From Novosphingobium rosa NBRC 15208 (lineage in GTDB: Bacteria > Pseudomonadota > Alphaproteobacteria > Sphingomonadales > Sphingomonadaceae): a DNA stretch of 64,000 nt. Location: NCBI RefSeq assembly GCF_001598555.1, contig NZ_BCZE01000022.1, positions 62,001-126,000 of the forward strand. The letters run 5' to 3'. Positions 1 to 8,154 of this stretch are shown piece by piece; position 1 is the stretch's first letter, and the number at the start of each line of letters is the position of its first letter. Position numbers and translations under genes: made by a program. The notes under the pieces were generated by a model, which did not search any database, was not told the DNA's origin, and worked only from the letters and a program-made list of their open reading frames with translations.

Positions 1-335
1 ACGCTCGCCATCAATGAGGCTCTGCCGAGGGGGCTGGTGATAAACCGGGCAATGGTGTCGAGGATTTCTCGCAGATCGCCGCAGAGAGAACCGGTATCCG
101 GAATGGGTATCTGGTCGGCTGCAGTGGCCCGGATCGCAGAAGCGACCAGCGTCGCCGGATCAGACCACCGACGATACAAGGTGGCGCGACCAACCGATGC
201 CCGTTCAGCGACGGTTTGAAAGGTAACCGCGGCGAACCCTCCTTCTACCAACAGTTGGGAAGTCGCCTCGAAAACCCTGCGTTGGACCTCGGCCGTGCGT
301 CCGCCGGGACGGAATGGGGATTGGGATTTGGTCAT
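1..335 (-). CDS. TetR/AcrR family transcriptional regulator, partial (3' end outside window)
   Basis: Reading leftwards from an ATG at 335, the frame stays open to the window edge, giving about 111 N-terminal residues. The first 60 form a typical TetR DNA-binding domain: helix 1 begins near RRVFEATSQLLVEGGFAAVTF, followed by the recognition helix QTVAERASVGRATLYRRW. The ligand-binding half is mostly missing because the window ends. The gene starts 32 bases after the stop of the membrane protein gene on the same strand, so the two are probably co-transcribed, and the regulator may control that pair. The ligand and operator cannot be told. Confidence 0.85.
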   Translation of the reverse strand, partial: MTKSQSPFRPGGRTAEVQRRVFEATSQLLVEGGFAAVTFQTVAERASVGRATLYRRWSDPATLVASAIRATAADQIPIPDTGSLCGDLREILDTIARFITSPLGRASLMAS

Positions 336-367
336 AATGTCGATTGCCGCATCATTTCCTTCGCGTC

Positions 368-1057
368 TCACGCAGTCGGGTTAGATGCTGCTGAAGTGCT
401 TTGCGCCCTATCGACCAGCCACGACAACAAGAGGCCGGGCAATAGGAAACCTGAGGTTACGAGGATTCCATGAAGGATATGCGTTGCAGGCTCGGGGAGT
501 GTTGCGACATGCTTCATGGGGGAAAGCCACGGGGACAGGTTGAAGAACGCCACCGTCATCACCACCAGAGGCCAGGTCAACGACACCCGGCGGGCAGCAA
601 AATTGCGCCGAGCGATCACGAGCAGCAGCACATCAAAAAGCCCCTCTGCCACCCACGACCACGTGCCCCATTTTCCCCATAGGCCATACCCAATGTGTTC
701 ACTCGAATGCGGGAAAAGCGCCAGATCGAAATTATGCATCGGCCAGTCGAGGAGAAAATGCGAGAAGGATGCCAGGCCCGCCAGGACAGCGGTCATGCGG
801 TTGCGCCAGAATAGCGCACCCCAGGCTGCAGACCAAAATGCCGCCATCAACAGCGAGTGGTCCCAATCGATGAACGTCAGGTCGAAGAAAAGATACGGGC
901 CTGACTTGAGATCCGGTGTGACGAGGTTCGCGCCAAGGACGATGAATAGACCGTCCAATATGTCCAGCCACCCCACGCCGAGCAGAATGGGCCAGCATTT
1001 TACCTTCGGCGCATAGGACTTGATGAGCAGTCCCGCGGCCAAATGACCCGTGTACAT
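368..1057 (-). CDS. Polytopic membrane protein, YdjM-like (putative metal-dependent membrane hydrolase family)
   Basis: A 229-residue protein with about five or six hydrophobic helices. Conserved polar patches (GHLAAG at the N-terminus, GWLDILDG, WDHSLL, FSHFLLDWP) recall the His/Asp motifs of the YdjM family of inner membrane putative metal-dependent hydrolases, but the match is loose. The start at 1057 was chosen over an upstream in-frame ATG because GAGGAG lies just before it. The 18-base leader GTGAGGAGCGAAGCTATG is shared exactly with the divergent AlpA-like gene at 1463. It is followed on the same strand by the TetR gene. The substrate is unknown and the family assignment is tentative. 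Confidence 0.6.
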   Translation of the reverse strand: MYTGHLAAGLLIKSYAPKVKCWPILLGVGWLDILDGLFIVLGANLVTPDLKSGPYLFFDLTFIDWDHSLLMAAFWSAAWGALFWRNRMTAVLAGLASFSHFLLDWPMHNFDLALFPHSSEHIGYGLWGKWGTWSWVAEGLFDVLLLVIARRNFAARRVSLTWPLVVMTVAFFNLSPWLSPMKHVATLPEPATHILHGILVTSGFLLPGLLLSWLVDRAQSTSAASNPTA

Positions 1058-1462
1058 AGCTTCGCTCCTCACATGGCGAGCTGATCTCCTGGGCATCTCG
1101 CACTAACGATACATATGTCTCGATAGGTCTCTTTGAGTCAAGAGTGGGCGGCGCCTGTGGCTGACAGCCGCGAATGTGGTCGGGGCCTACCTTCGTCAGG
1201 CGTAGTTGGTCAGGGCGTTCCAGACTGGCCGCTTGGCTGTCAGCCCTCATGCAACAAGGACGCGTTTCCTGGCGGCTTTGGTCAAGGCGATCCGCTTGAC
1301 CGGTTGGTCGAGGTTTTCCCGTCGCCTGAACATGATTCTGCGGATCGCCCTCAAAATTCCGAGTCGCATGGTCATTTTTTTGAACGCAATATCCTGATTC
1401 TGGGGATGCAGCGCGCAGCCGATCCATGCTTCCTTTGAGCTCTCTCAGTGAGGAGCGAAGCT
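1058..1462. other. Intergenic region between divergent genes, flanked by an 18-bp inverted leader repeat
   Basis: This gap separates the membrane protein gene (leftward) from the AlpA-like gene (rightward) and must hold both promoters. Its outer edges carry the identical 18-mer GTGAGGAGCGAAGCTATG in opposite orientation (1055-1072 on minus, 1448-1465 on plus), covering ribosome binding site and start codon of both genes. A 42-codon minus-strand frame (1247-1375, product starting MTMRLGILRAIRR) has no convincing ribosome binding site and is not called. Nothing else coding was recognised. Confidence 0.5.
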
Positions 1463-1672
1463 ATGACCAGCAGCGATCGACCCTTTCTCAACACACGCCA
1501 GGCGAGCTTCTATCTCAGCCTCTCAGTGAGCTCTCTCGAGCGAATGCGGAAGCTGGACGAGGGGCCGATCTATCGGAGGCACGGCTGCGTGATCGTCTAT
1601 CACATCGACGATCTCAACAGCTGGTCCGACGAGAACAGCAGCGCGCGGATGAATGCCCATGGATCGGTGTGA
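1463..1672 (+). CDS. AlpA-like helix-turn-helix DNA-binding protein
   Basis: A 69-residue protein with a single winged HTH of the AlpA/excisionase type (HTH_17). Residues 8-45 contain FLNTRQASFYLSLSVSSLER followed by a strand-like VIVYHIDDLNSW wing. Such proteins on ICEs and prophages activate or bend DNA at promoters and excision sites. The start is fixed by GAGGAG a few bases upstream. The 3' end overlaps the traF start by 20 bases, so it heads the traF-transglycosylase operon and probably regulates it. Confidence 0.8.
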   Translation: MTSSDRPFLNTRQASFYLSLSVSSLERMRKLDEGPIYRRHGCVIVYHIDDLNSWSDENSSARMNAHGSV

Positions 1673-2210
1673 ACCCACGACCCGACGGTGGCCGTGCAGT
1701 GATATCGGGCGGCGTTGCGCGGCAGGAGCGGTATTCGTGGGATTGCTCGCCGCTTCGCTCATCCTGACGATTGCGTTGCCCGCCCGACCTCGCCTGGTCT
1801 GGAACGAGACAGCAAGCGCTCCCATTGGCCTCTATTCGGTGAGGGCGGTCGTCTCGATCTCGAAGGGAGAGATGGTGCTGGCCGATATGCCGGCGCCCTG
1901 GCGCGTTCTGGCCGACCAGCGTCACTATATCCCGATCGACGTTCCGCTGATTAAACGGGTCGCCGCTGCGGCAGGAGACAAGGTCTGCGCGTTTGACGAT
2001 CGTATCACGATCAATGACGCGAGAGCAGCGAAGCGTCACAGGAAGGACCGGCGCGGCAGGTTGCTCCCCTGGTGGAACGGTTGCCGGACCGTGATGAGCG
2101 GGGATGCCTTTCTGCTCATGGACAATCCCGACTCCTTTGACGGACGATATTTCGGCATCACCCCCGGCTCCATGGTTCTGGGCAAGGCAGGCCTGCTATG
2201 GGCGCGCTGA
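1653..2210 (+). CDS. traF: TraF, S26-family conjugative transfer signal peptidase
   Basis: A 185-residue membrane-anchored serine peptidase of the TraF/LepB type (S26C). In RP4, TraF removes the TrbC pilin C-terminus and joins the new ends into a cyclic pilin. One membrane segment lies around residues 24-43. The nucleophile Ser is in the ASAPIGLY motif and the general-base Lys in PLIKRVAAAAGD, both matching the family. The C-terminal FGITPGSMVLGKAG is the expected closing strand. It overlaps the lytic transglycosylase gene by 13 bases. Its partner TrbC is encoded about 18 kb to the right. Confidence 0.9.
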   Translation: MPMDRCEPTTRRWPCSDIGRRCAAGAVFVGLLAASLILTIALPARPRLVWNETASAPIGLYSVRAVVSISKGEMVLADMPAPWRVLADQRHYIPIDVPLIKRVAAAAGDKVCAFDDRITINDARAAKRHRKDRRGRLLPWWNGCRTVMSGDAFLLMDNPDSFDGRYFGITPGSMVLGKAGLLWAR

Positions 2211-2818
2211 AGACCGCCATGCTGGCGCTGGCGCTGGCGCTTGGCGGCACGGCGAGCTCCGCTCGGGCGGATGACGTGACACGCTGGCGCCCGCTGATCG
2301 CGGAGGCGTCCACGCGTTTTGGACTGCCGGAGGCCTGGATCGAGCAGGTCATCGCGGCCGAGAGCGCCGGACAATTGATATGGAGGGGTAAACCGATCAC
2401 CAGCGCGGCGGGAGCCATGGGGTTGATGCAACTCATGCCGGCTACATGGGTGACCATGCGCCGTCAGCTTGGGTTGGGATCCGATCCCCATAATCCCAGA
2501 GACAACATTCTGGCAGGTTCCTGCTATCTGCGGCTTATGTACGATCGCTTCGGCTATCCTGGGCTCTTCGCCGCTTACAATGCCGGGCCGGGTCGATATA
2601 CCTCCTATCTCGCCGGCCTGCGGCCTCTGCCAGCGGAAACCCGCAACTATGTTTTTCAGACGGCCGGGCATCGCGCGGGGCGGCCGGGAGCGCGGTCCAC
2701 GCAAGTCGCCTTTCGCTCTGACCCGACTTACGCCGCTCCATCCCCGCCACACGGGGACAAGCCATCGATCTTCTTTCCACTGTCTGGGGCGCGGCCTGAC
2801 GGAATGCGTTCCCCCTGA
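2198..2818 (+). CDS. Lytic transglycosylase (SLT domain), TrbN/VirB1-like
   Basis: A 206-residue secreted murein hydrolase with a signal peptide (about residues 1-24, ending SSARA). The SLT core runs from about 30 to 150, with catalytic Glu in IAAESAG, the GLMQLMPATW motif and AAYNAGPGRY. In conjugation systems the equivalent enzyme (TrbN of RP4, VirB1) opens peptidoglycan locally for the mating channel. The C-terminal 50 residues are Pro-rich and unassigned. It overlaps traF and is the last gene before the cargo island. Confidence 0.9.
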   Translation: MGALKTAMLALALALGGTASSARADDVTRWRPLIAEASTRFGLPEAWIEQVIAAESAGQLIWRGKPITSAAGAMGLMQLMPATWVTMRRQLGLGSDPHNPRDNILAGSCYLRLMYDRFGYPGLFAAYNAGPGRYTSYLAGLRPLPAETRNYVFQTAGHRAGRPGARSTQVAFRSDPTYAAPSPPHGDKPSIFFPLSGARPDGMRSP

Positions 2819-2896
2819 TTGTCTGGCCTTGACCAGTCCGGCCTACGGCAAGGGCAGCGGGCAGCATTTCACCACGATGCCTGCTAGGGGTGCCTC

Positions 2897-4198
2897 ATGA
2901 ACGAACCCTCTCTCGACTCGAACGCCTCCGATTACGCGCGTCTGCTGACCGAGCTCAAGGAGCGCATCCGGGCAGCACGCCTGCGCGCGGCGGTCACGGT
3001 CAATCGAGAGCTCGTGCTGCTCTACTGGTCGCTGGGGCGCGATATTCTGGCCCGACAGGAAGAGCAGGGCTGGGGGGCCAGAATCGTCGAGCGGCTTGCC
3101 ACCGACCTGCGCCGCGATTTCCCGGAGATGACCGGGCTGTCCGCGCGAAACCTCAAATATATGCGTGCCTTCGCCGAGGCCTTCCCCGACCACGAAATGG
3201 TGCAACAGCTTGTTGCCCAATTGCCCTGGGGCCATGTTATCAAGCTGATCGAGGCGGTGAAAATCCCCGAGCAGCGCCTCTGGTATGCGCGTCAGGTCGT
3301 CGAGAACGGCTGGAGCCGCAACGTGCTTGCCCACCAGATCGAAAGCAACCTGTTCGGGCGGCAGGGAAAGGCCCTCACCAATTTCTCCCGGACGCTTCCG
3401 GCGCCGCAATCGGATCTGGCGCAGGAGATCATCAAGGATCCCTACAGTTTCGATTTCCTGGGGCTGGGCGCCGAGATTACCGAGCGCGAGCTGGAGAAAG
3501 GGCTGCTCGAACACCTGCGGCTGCTGATCCTCGAACTGGGCAAGGGTTTCGCCTTCGTCGGGAGCCAGTACCATCTCGAGGTGGGCGGTCAGGACTATTA
3601 TCTCGACCTGCTTTTCTATCACCTGCAGCTGCGGTGCTTCGTCGTCGTCGAGCTCAAGATCGAGGATTTCAAACCGGAATTTGCCGGGAAAATGAACTTC
3701 TATCTCTCGGCGGTCGATAGCCAGCTTCGTCACAAGGACGATGCCCCGACGATCGGGATCATCCTGTGCAAGGGCCGGAACGAGGTCATCGTGGAATATG
3801 CTTTGCGCGATTCCACAAAACCCATGGGCGTGGCGCAATACCATCTCTCGGCGACGCTGCCCGAGTCTTTCCAGGCGACCTTGCCCACCGCTGCGGAGCT
3901 CGCACGCGACTTCTCCTATATTGAACATGCGGTGCTCTGGATGGACATCGAGCATGAGCTTCGCCTGATCCTCGGCTTCGGCCCCCGGGAGCCAATGATC
4001 ATGGGGCGGGCCCTCAACGCTCTTCGTGCAGCAGGACATCAACCAGCGCATTTCAGCGCATTTGTTGACACGATGGGCGTGTTGAACAGGTCAACTCAAG
4101 GCTTTGCGACAGATGTTGCGCAAGCTGAGAGGGCAAGGGTGGCCGCAACGCAATTCCTTGCGGAATTGCAGGAAATCAACAGGCGGCGGAACGATTGA
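2897..4198 (+). CDS. DUF1016 (YhcG-type) PD-(D/E)XK nuclease with C-terminal extension
   Basis: A 433-residue protein. Residues 10-170 are the helical DUF1016 N-terminal domain (LLYWSLGRDI, GLSARNLKYMRAFAE, LPWGHVIKLIE). Residues 175-330 are the nuclease domain, with active-site Asp in YYLDLLFYH (about D237) and the E-x-K in VVVELK (E252, K254). Members are linked to restriction loci and mobile elements. Most are about 340-370 residues long; this one has roughly 80 extra residues after about 345 (IEHAVLWMDIEHELRLILGF onward) that I do not recognise. It stands alone between the transglycosylase and a convergent HNH gene. The biological substrate is not known. Confidence 0.85.
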   Translation: MNEPSLDSNASDYARLLTELKERIRAARLRAAVTVNRELVLLYWSLGRDILARQEEQGWGARIVERLATDLRRDFPEMTGLSARNLKYMRAFAEAFPDHEMVQQLVAQLPWGHVIKLIEAVKIPEQRLWYARQVVENGWSRNVLAHQIESNLFGRQGKALTNFSRTLPAPQSDLAQEIIKDPYSFDFLGLGAEITERELEKGLLEHLRLLILELGKGFAFVGSQYHLEVGGQDYYLDLLFYHLQLRCFVVVELKIEDFKPEFAGKMNFYLSAVDSQLRHKDDAPTIGIILCKGRNEVIVEYALRDSTKPMGVAQYHLSATLPESFQATLPTAAELARDFSYIEHAVLWMDIEHELRLILGFGPREPMIMGRALNALRAAGHQPAHFSAFVDTMGVLNRSTQGFATDVAQAERARVAATQFLAELQEINRRRND

Positions 4199-4223
4199 TA
4201 CAAGCTGCCCGAATGATCGCTTT

Positions 4224-4934
4224 CTAGGCTGTCAGGATCGATTGGGAGGCCAGCCGCGTTGAGGTCGCCCAGATCGTGTCGCTCCGTTCGCCGTGTTGGT
4301 CAGTGTCAGCCAGGGTGATGCCTCCGTAAATCCGGTAGCGCCAGATCGTGAGGGAAGGGGTGTCCACGCCCTGAACGCCTTCATAGAGGAAGAGCCCGGC
4401 GCCGATCGAGCACGACACCCGCTGCGCGCCGTGCATGGCGAGCATTGCCTCAAGATGGGGCTGAACCCAGCGCGCCAGGCTGCCCGCACCGACGTGATGG
4501 TCGGCCGGGATCACGTGACCGAAATGATGAGCGGTCAGTCCGCGAGTGACCATCGCGAAAAGCTCGTGCAACTTCTCCCCCTTGAACGGAACGGTAGAGG
4601 TACGCTGGGTCACACCCTTCTCCGTCACCCAGGTATGCTGGCGCCCTTCGGATAATTCGCGCTGCAATCGGCGGTTGGCATCAAGCCGGCGCGGAACCTG
4701 CTCGGTGAGCATGGACGGGGAGGCGGGGTGCCGACCGCCGAATGGAAGCACGGCGGCGAGATAGTGCTCAAGCTCCGATTTCGTCCCATTGCATGGTTTG
4801 CAGGCAGGGACTTTGGGCAGATTGTCGCGGTGTTCGACCGGCAGGAACTCGCGCGCGAAAACGTGGTCGGCGGTTTCCGAGATGCCGACGACCGCGCAGT
4901 AGACGCAGGTCTTGCCCTTGAAGCGCTTGCTCAT
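4224..4934 (-). CDS. HNH endonuclease-like protein
   Basis: A 236-residue protein whose first 60 residues carry an HNH/zinc-ribbon signature: C10-x2-C13, D23-H24 (ADHVFARE), C45-x2-C48-N49 and a following Lys/Glu/His cluster (TKSELEHYL). This is the layout of McrA-type HNH nucleases. The remaining 175 residues have no motif I recognise. The gene is convergent with the DUF1016 nuclease (25 bases apart) and divergent from the TIR-like/alpha-CTD gene (107 bases apart). The grouping resembles a defence cargo spot on an ICE. Nuclease activity is inferred from the motif only. Confidence 0.75.
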   Translation of the reverse strand: MSKRFKGKTCVYCAVVGISETADHVFAREFLPVEHRDNLPKVPACKPCNGTKSELEHYLAAVLPFGGRHPASPSMLTEQVPRRLDANRRLQRELSEGRQHTWVTEKGVTQRTSTVPFKGEKLHELFAMVTRGLTAHHFGHVIPADHHVGAGSLARWVQPHLEAMLAMHGAQRVSCSIGAGLFLYEGVQGVDTPSLTIWRYRIYGGITLADTDQHGERSDTIWATSTRLASQSILTA

Positions 4935-5041
4935 GGTCTCTCAAGCCCAGCCTTTTGGAAAATCAGTCTCGCTGAAAGATCCTGTTGGTCAATCTGCTTC
5001 ACCTCTTGTCGAAGTTGGCAGGATCGGTCTAGCCCGTTGTT

Positions 5042-6616
5042 ATGGCTCAAACGGCATCCGAACCGATCGCACTGATCTTTGCCGAACCCGGTGACATGGG
5101 CTTCGGCAAGGCTTTGATCGACGCCGTCCGGAAGCAGCGGCCCGACCTCGACCTCGCCTTGACGGAGAGCCTGCCCCGAAAACTGTTCGGAAGCCTGGCT
5201 CAGGCAGTCCCTGTCGTCATCCTGACTGGTGATGATCGCAGAACGGATCGGCAGGAGCGGGCGGTGGCGAGGGTTCTGGCCGAAGACGGTGACAACGGGC
5301 GTCTGCTGGTGATCCGGAGGGGGCAGAGCAGCGCTCCCGGTTTCGATTTCGGCCCTGCCGAGATGAACTTCGCCGACTGGGACGGCGACCCGCAGGACGA
5401 CAGGATCCAGTTTCTCATCCGCCAGATTGTCCTGGCCTCCGATATCCTGCCCGTCAGCCCCTATCCCCAAGCGCAGGGCGAGCCGGTCACCTTCGAGATG
5501 CTGCACTCGATCGATCTCCTGCCGCTGAGCGGCAGGACGCGCAGCCTGTTGATGAGGCAACATATCCACTATGTCGGCGACCTGGTGCAGCATACCGAGG
5601 TGGAACTGCTTCGGATCCACCAGTTTGGTCGCAGTTCGCTATATGAGGTCAGGGCTTCACTCGGGTTTCATGACCTTCACCTCGGCATGGTGCTCAAGGG
5701 CTGGCCGCCCGAAGACATCGACGGCGAGCGTGAAAGGATAGAACAGGCGGCGCGGCGCGCGGAAGTGCTGCAGCAGAGCGCGGGCGGCGCGACCTTCACC
5801 GTCGATGGTGACAGGCTGGCGATGGAAAGCATCGCCATCGATGACGATCGCGCGGCCGCCCTGTCACCGATGACCGCACAGATGCAGGGCGTGATCCTCG
5901 AAAAGGCCCGCTCGTTCGGCGCGATCTGTGTCCGTCTCGACAATCAGCCCGGCTGGGCGGGCATCGCGCGATCGGCGCAGCGACTAGCCGAACTGCTCGA
6001 CCGGTCCGCCGAGCAGCTGCCCGATGTTCTGGGCTATCTCTACCCGGCGGCAATCGAGCTGGGCTCCTTCATCGAGCTGGACGACCGCCTGCAGAACGAC
6101 ACGGGATCCAACGCGACCCGGCTTGACCCGGACATGCGGCGTCCCCTGTCCGATCTGGTGCGCAACCTCGCACCCTGGTTGAGGACGTTCCCCAGCATCC
6201 GGCAGCTCGACGATGACGCCAGCCGCTTCCTTCTGCGTGCCGCCGAAATTCAACCCAGCGTGGCGGTGGTGCAGGGGGCGGGACGGGCCGATCTGATTTC
6301 GCGCGACGATATGGAGGTGTTCCGGCAATTGCACGAAAGCGCGCAGCGCGGGCAATTTCAGGGCGAGAAAGCCGCCGGGCGTGCCGACCGCTCCGCCAAG
6401 AATCTGGTCATCAAGAGCGCGGCCCTTATTGGCACTGTAGCGAGCGGGCTATGGCTCGGGGCGATCGGTTCCAATCTGGCCAATGAATCGCCTCTTGCAA
6501 AGAAAATTGCTCATTTCCTGGCACTGACGGAAGTCGAGATCGAGACGCTGATCGCCGACATGCCCGAGGACATCCGGCATGCGGTGGCGGAGGTCACGCG
6601 TTCCCTCAATCGCTGA
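5042..6616 (+). CDS. TIR-like / RNA polymerase alpha-CTD-like fusion protein with C-terminal hydrophobic segment
   Basis: A 524-residue protein of unusual architecture. Residues 8-130 look like an alpha/beta TIR- or flavodoxin-like fold: IALIFAEPGD, SLAQAVPVVILTGDD, a Glu in TDRQERAVAR where TIR NADases keep their catalytic Glu, and a closing MNFADWDGDPQDD. Residues 151-228 match the C-terminal domain of the RNA polymerase alpha subunit very closely (YVGDLVQHTEVELLR, QFGRSSLYEVR, LHLGMVLKGWPPEDI). Residues 240-450 are helical and unassigned, and a hydrophobic stretch lies at about 456-479. The alpha-CTD match is seen directly; the TIR call is inference. It sits in the nuclease cargo island, divergent from the HNH gene. 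The ribosome binding site is weak, so the start is uncertain. Confidence 0.7.
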   Translation: MAQTASEPIALIFAEPGDMGFGKALIDAVRKQRPDLDLALTESLPRKLFGSLAQAVPVVILTGDDRRTDRQERAVARVLAEDGDNGRLLVIRRGQSSAPGFDFGPAEMNFADWDGDPQDDRIQFLIRQIVLASDILPVSPYPQAQGEPVTFEMLHSIDLLPLSGRTRSLLMRQHIHYVGDLVQHTEVELLRIHQFGRSSLYEVRASLGFHDLHLGMVLKGWPPEDIDGERERIEQAARRAEVLQQSAGGATFTVDGDRLAMESIAIDDDRAAALSPMTAQMQGVILEKARSFGAICVRLDNQPGWAGIARSAQRLAELLDRSAEQLPDVLGYLYPAAIELGSFIELDDRLQNDTGSNATRLDPDMRRPLSDLVRNLAPWLRTFPSIRQLDDDASRFLLRAAEIQPSVAVVQGAGRADLISRDDMEVFRQLHESAQRGQFQGEKAAGRADRSAKNLVIKSAALIGTVASGLWLGAIGSNLANESPLAKKIAHFLALTEVEIETLIADMPEDIRHAVAEVTRSLNR

Positions 6617-7591
6617 ACAGAAAGTCATGGGCAGGCAGCGGTGCCGCGTCGGCTTGGAGCCCTCTCCGTATTGCGCCCCCGCCCAAACGACGTCAGAAGC
6701 AGCATGTCGAAGGGTTTCGCCGGGGGCGTTGCGTCGCCTGCCTTTGTCATGGATCCTGCCCCTTGCAATTGATCGATCATGCCGATGATCCCGTTTGCTA
6801 GTGTCTGGAGCACATAGAGAAATTCTTCAATCCCAAGGTGTCTGGCCGGGAACTTCCGGTGCGAGGAAGTTTGTGGCCCTCGCGGCGATGGCCGCGACCG
6901 CGCTCTAGGGCGCCGTGAACTACGGCGCCCCCGGGCCACGCAAAGGCGTGTCCCGGCCCTGCGGGTTGCGATCGCTGGGCCGGAAGCGTGAACGGAGGCG
7001 CGGGTGGGCACGGGCGAGGTGCGAGGCCATTCGAGCTTTCGGAGGGGGCAACTTCCTTCCTCGGCGGTGGTATTGGCGGAGAGGTCGCGACCGCTTCGCT
7101 GATGGAATCGCGCGGATGAGCCGCGCGATGGGGGATCGTTCGCCAGCCGACCCATGCGTCCCCTGCGCCGTCTCCCAGTGTCCCTGGCGTGCCATACGGA
7201 TGTTCGGTGGCAACGAGTTGCGTCGGGGGGAAGCTCCGCTAGGCGAAAGCGGGCCGGCGGCGTTTGTCTGCTCTCAAGAGCAGCGCCGGCCCACTTTCAC
7301 CAAGCTGCGCTAAATTCCCCCCTCCCGTGCCTGTTGCCACCAAGACAGTCCGCATGGCCCTGGGGACCCTGCGAGGACGGCTCCGGGAACGATGGATCGG
7401 ATGGCTCGGTCTGCGACCGATCCCTGGCAGAAATGGAATGGGCCGCGCTCGCGCGCGGCCCATGCGTCTTTGTGTTGGCTGGGCCGCTGGTCGCGGCCCC
7501 GTAAAGATGCTCGGACTCACCAGGTCCGATGGGTTTTCTGTCAAGAAAACAATGTGATACTCTCAATTCCTGAAGTCCTGTATAAGTGTAA
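6617..7591. other. Non-coding hairpin-rich stretch of about 1 kb
   Basis: No convincing gene is seen; frames here are arginine/proline-rich and lack ribosome binding sites. The stretch holds at least seven GC-rich hairpins: 6908-6930 (9 bp, perfect), 6931-6956 (11 bp with one mismatch), 7107-7129 (9 bp, perfect), 7251-7292 (9 bp arms around a smaller hairpin), 7394-7423, 7440-7461 (9 bp, perfect) and 7481-7499. A minus-strand stretch near 6780-6850 (product containing GIEEFLYVLQTLANGI) looks protein-like but has no start and may be a gene remnant. Serial terminators, structured RNA or remnants of palindromic repeats are all possible. Confidence 0.5.
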
Positions 7592-7623
7592 CTGTCAGAG
7601 GGGGAGTGAAAAGCCTCTGACAG
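7592..7623 (+). promoter_or_regulatory. Perfect 10-bp inverted repeat upstream of the DUF736 gene
   Basis: CTGTCAGAGG at 7592-7601 and its exact complement at 7614-7623 are separated by 12 bases. The repeat lies 31 bases before the start codon and just downstream of a TATAAG sequence at about 7580 that could be a -10 box. It can be an operator or a leader stem-loop. It is the first of a series of such elements in front of the genes up to 12.6 kb. Confidence 0.55.
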
Positions 7624-7654
7624 CAAGGATGAACAACAGGATGGAGTAAAGATC

Positions 7655-8122
7655 ATGAATATCGGTGAAATGATCCGTAGCGAAAATGGCGGCGTCAATG
7701 GTTATATTGCCGAGGCCGGTTTCGATTTCGATGGTGTTTTTCTTCAGAAGGTCACGTCGGACAATCCGCGTGCGCCTCTCTTCAATCTCATGACCAAGAG
7801 CCCGCGTGGCCGCGATGTCCGCCTGGGATCGATCTGGGAGCGGGCGGCGCAGGAATCGGGTGAAACCTATTTCGGGGGTTACATCGATACCGCGCAATCC
7901 GGCTTCGTGCCTATCCGCATGTTCCGTTCGCGGCAGCGTGATAACGTCTGGAATATTGTGCGGCGCACCACGCAGCGTCGGCGCGATGGTGAGATGGTCG
8001 ACCTGCCCGCCGAGGAACTGTCGCGGGAGGCTGTCGATGCCAGTCAGGATCGCGAAGGCTTCGGCCCCCGCAGGCCCGCGCGCTCTGCAAAGGCGAAGTC
8101 GGAAGGCACCGAGCTGAACTGA
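7655..8122 (+). CDS. DUF736-family protein
   Basis: A 155-residue protein. The first 95 residues follow the DUF736 pattern found on alphaproteobacterial plasmids and ICEs: an N-terminal beta strand pair (GEMIRSENGGVNGYI), a central NPRAPLFNLM where the family usually has NAPDF/Y, then the Gly/Trp turn RLGSIWERA and a closing FVPIRMF. The remaining 60 residues are charged and low in complexity. The function of DUF736 is not known; it is commonly found next to ArdC/ParB-like genes, as here. AGGATGGAG lies upstream of the ATG. It opens the accessory block of the element. Confidence 0.75.
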   Translation: MNIGEMIRSENGGVNGYIAEAGFDFDGVFLQKVTSDNPRAPLFNLMTKSPRGRDVRLGSIWERAAQESGETYFGGYIDTAQSGFVPIRMFRSRQRDNVWNIVRRTTQRRRDGEMVDLPAEELSREAVDASQDREGFGPRRPARSAKAKSEGTELN

Positions 8123-8154
8123 TCCGGCTGCCTGATATTTCAGGCTGATACCTA

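Noticed and set aside
6625..7155. Minus-strand frame of 176 codons in the hairpin-rich region
   Set aside because: Only about 35 residues near the end look protein-like; the rest is Arg/Ser/Pro-rich and crosses several hairpins. At most a gene remnant.
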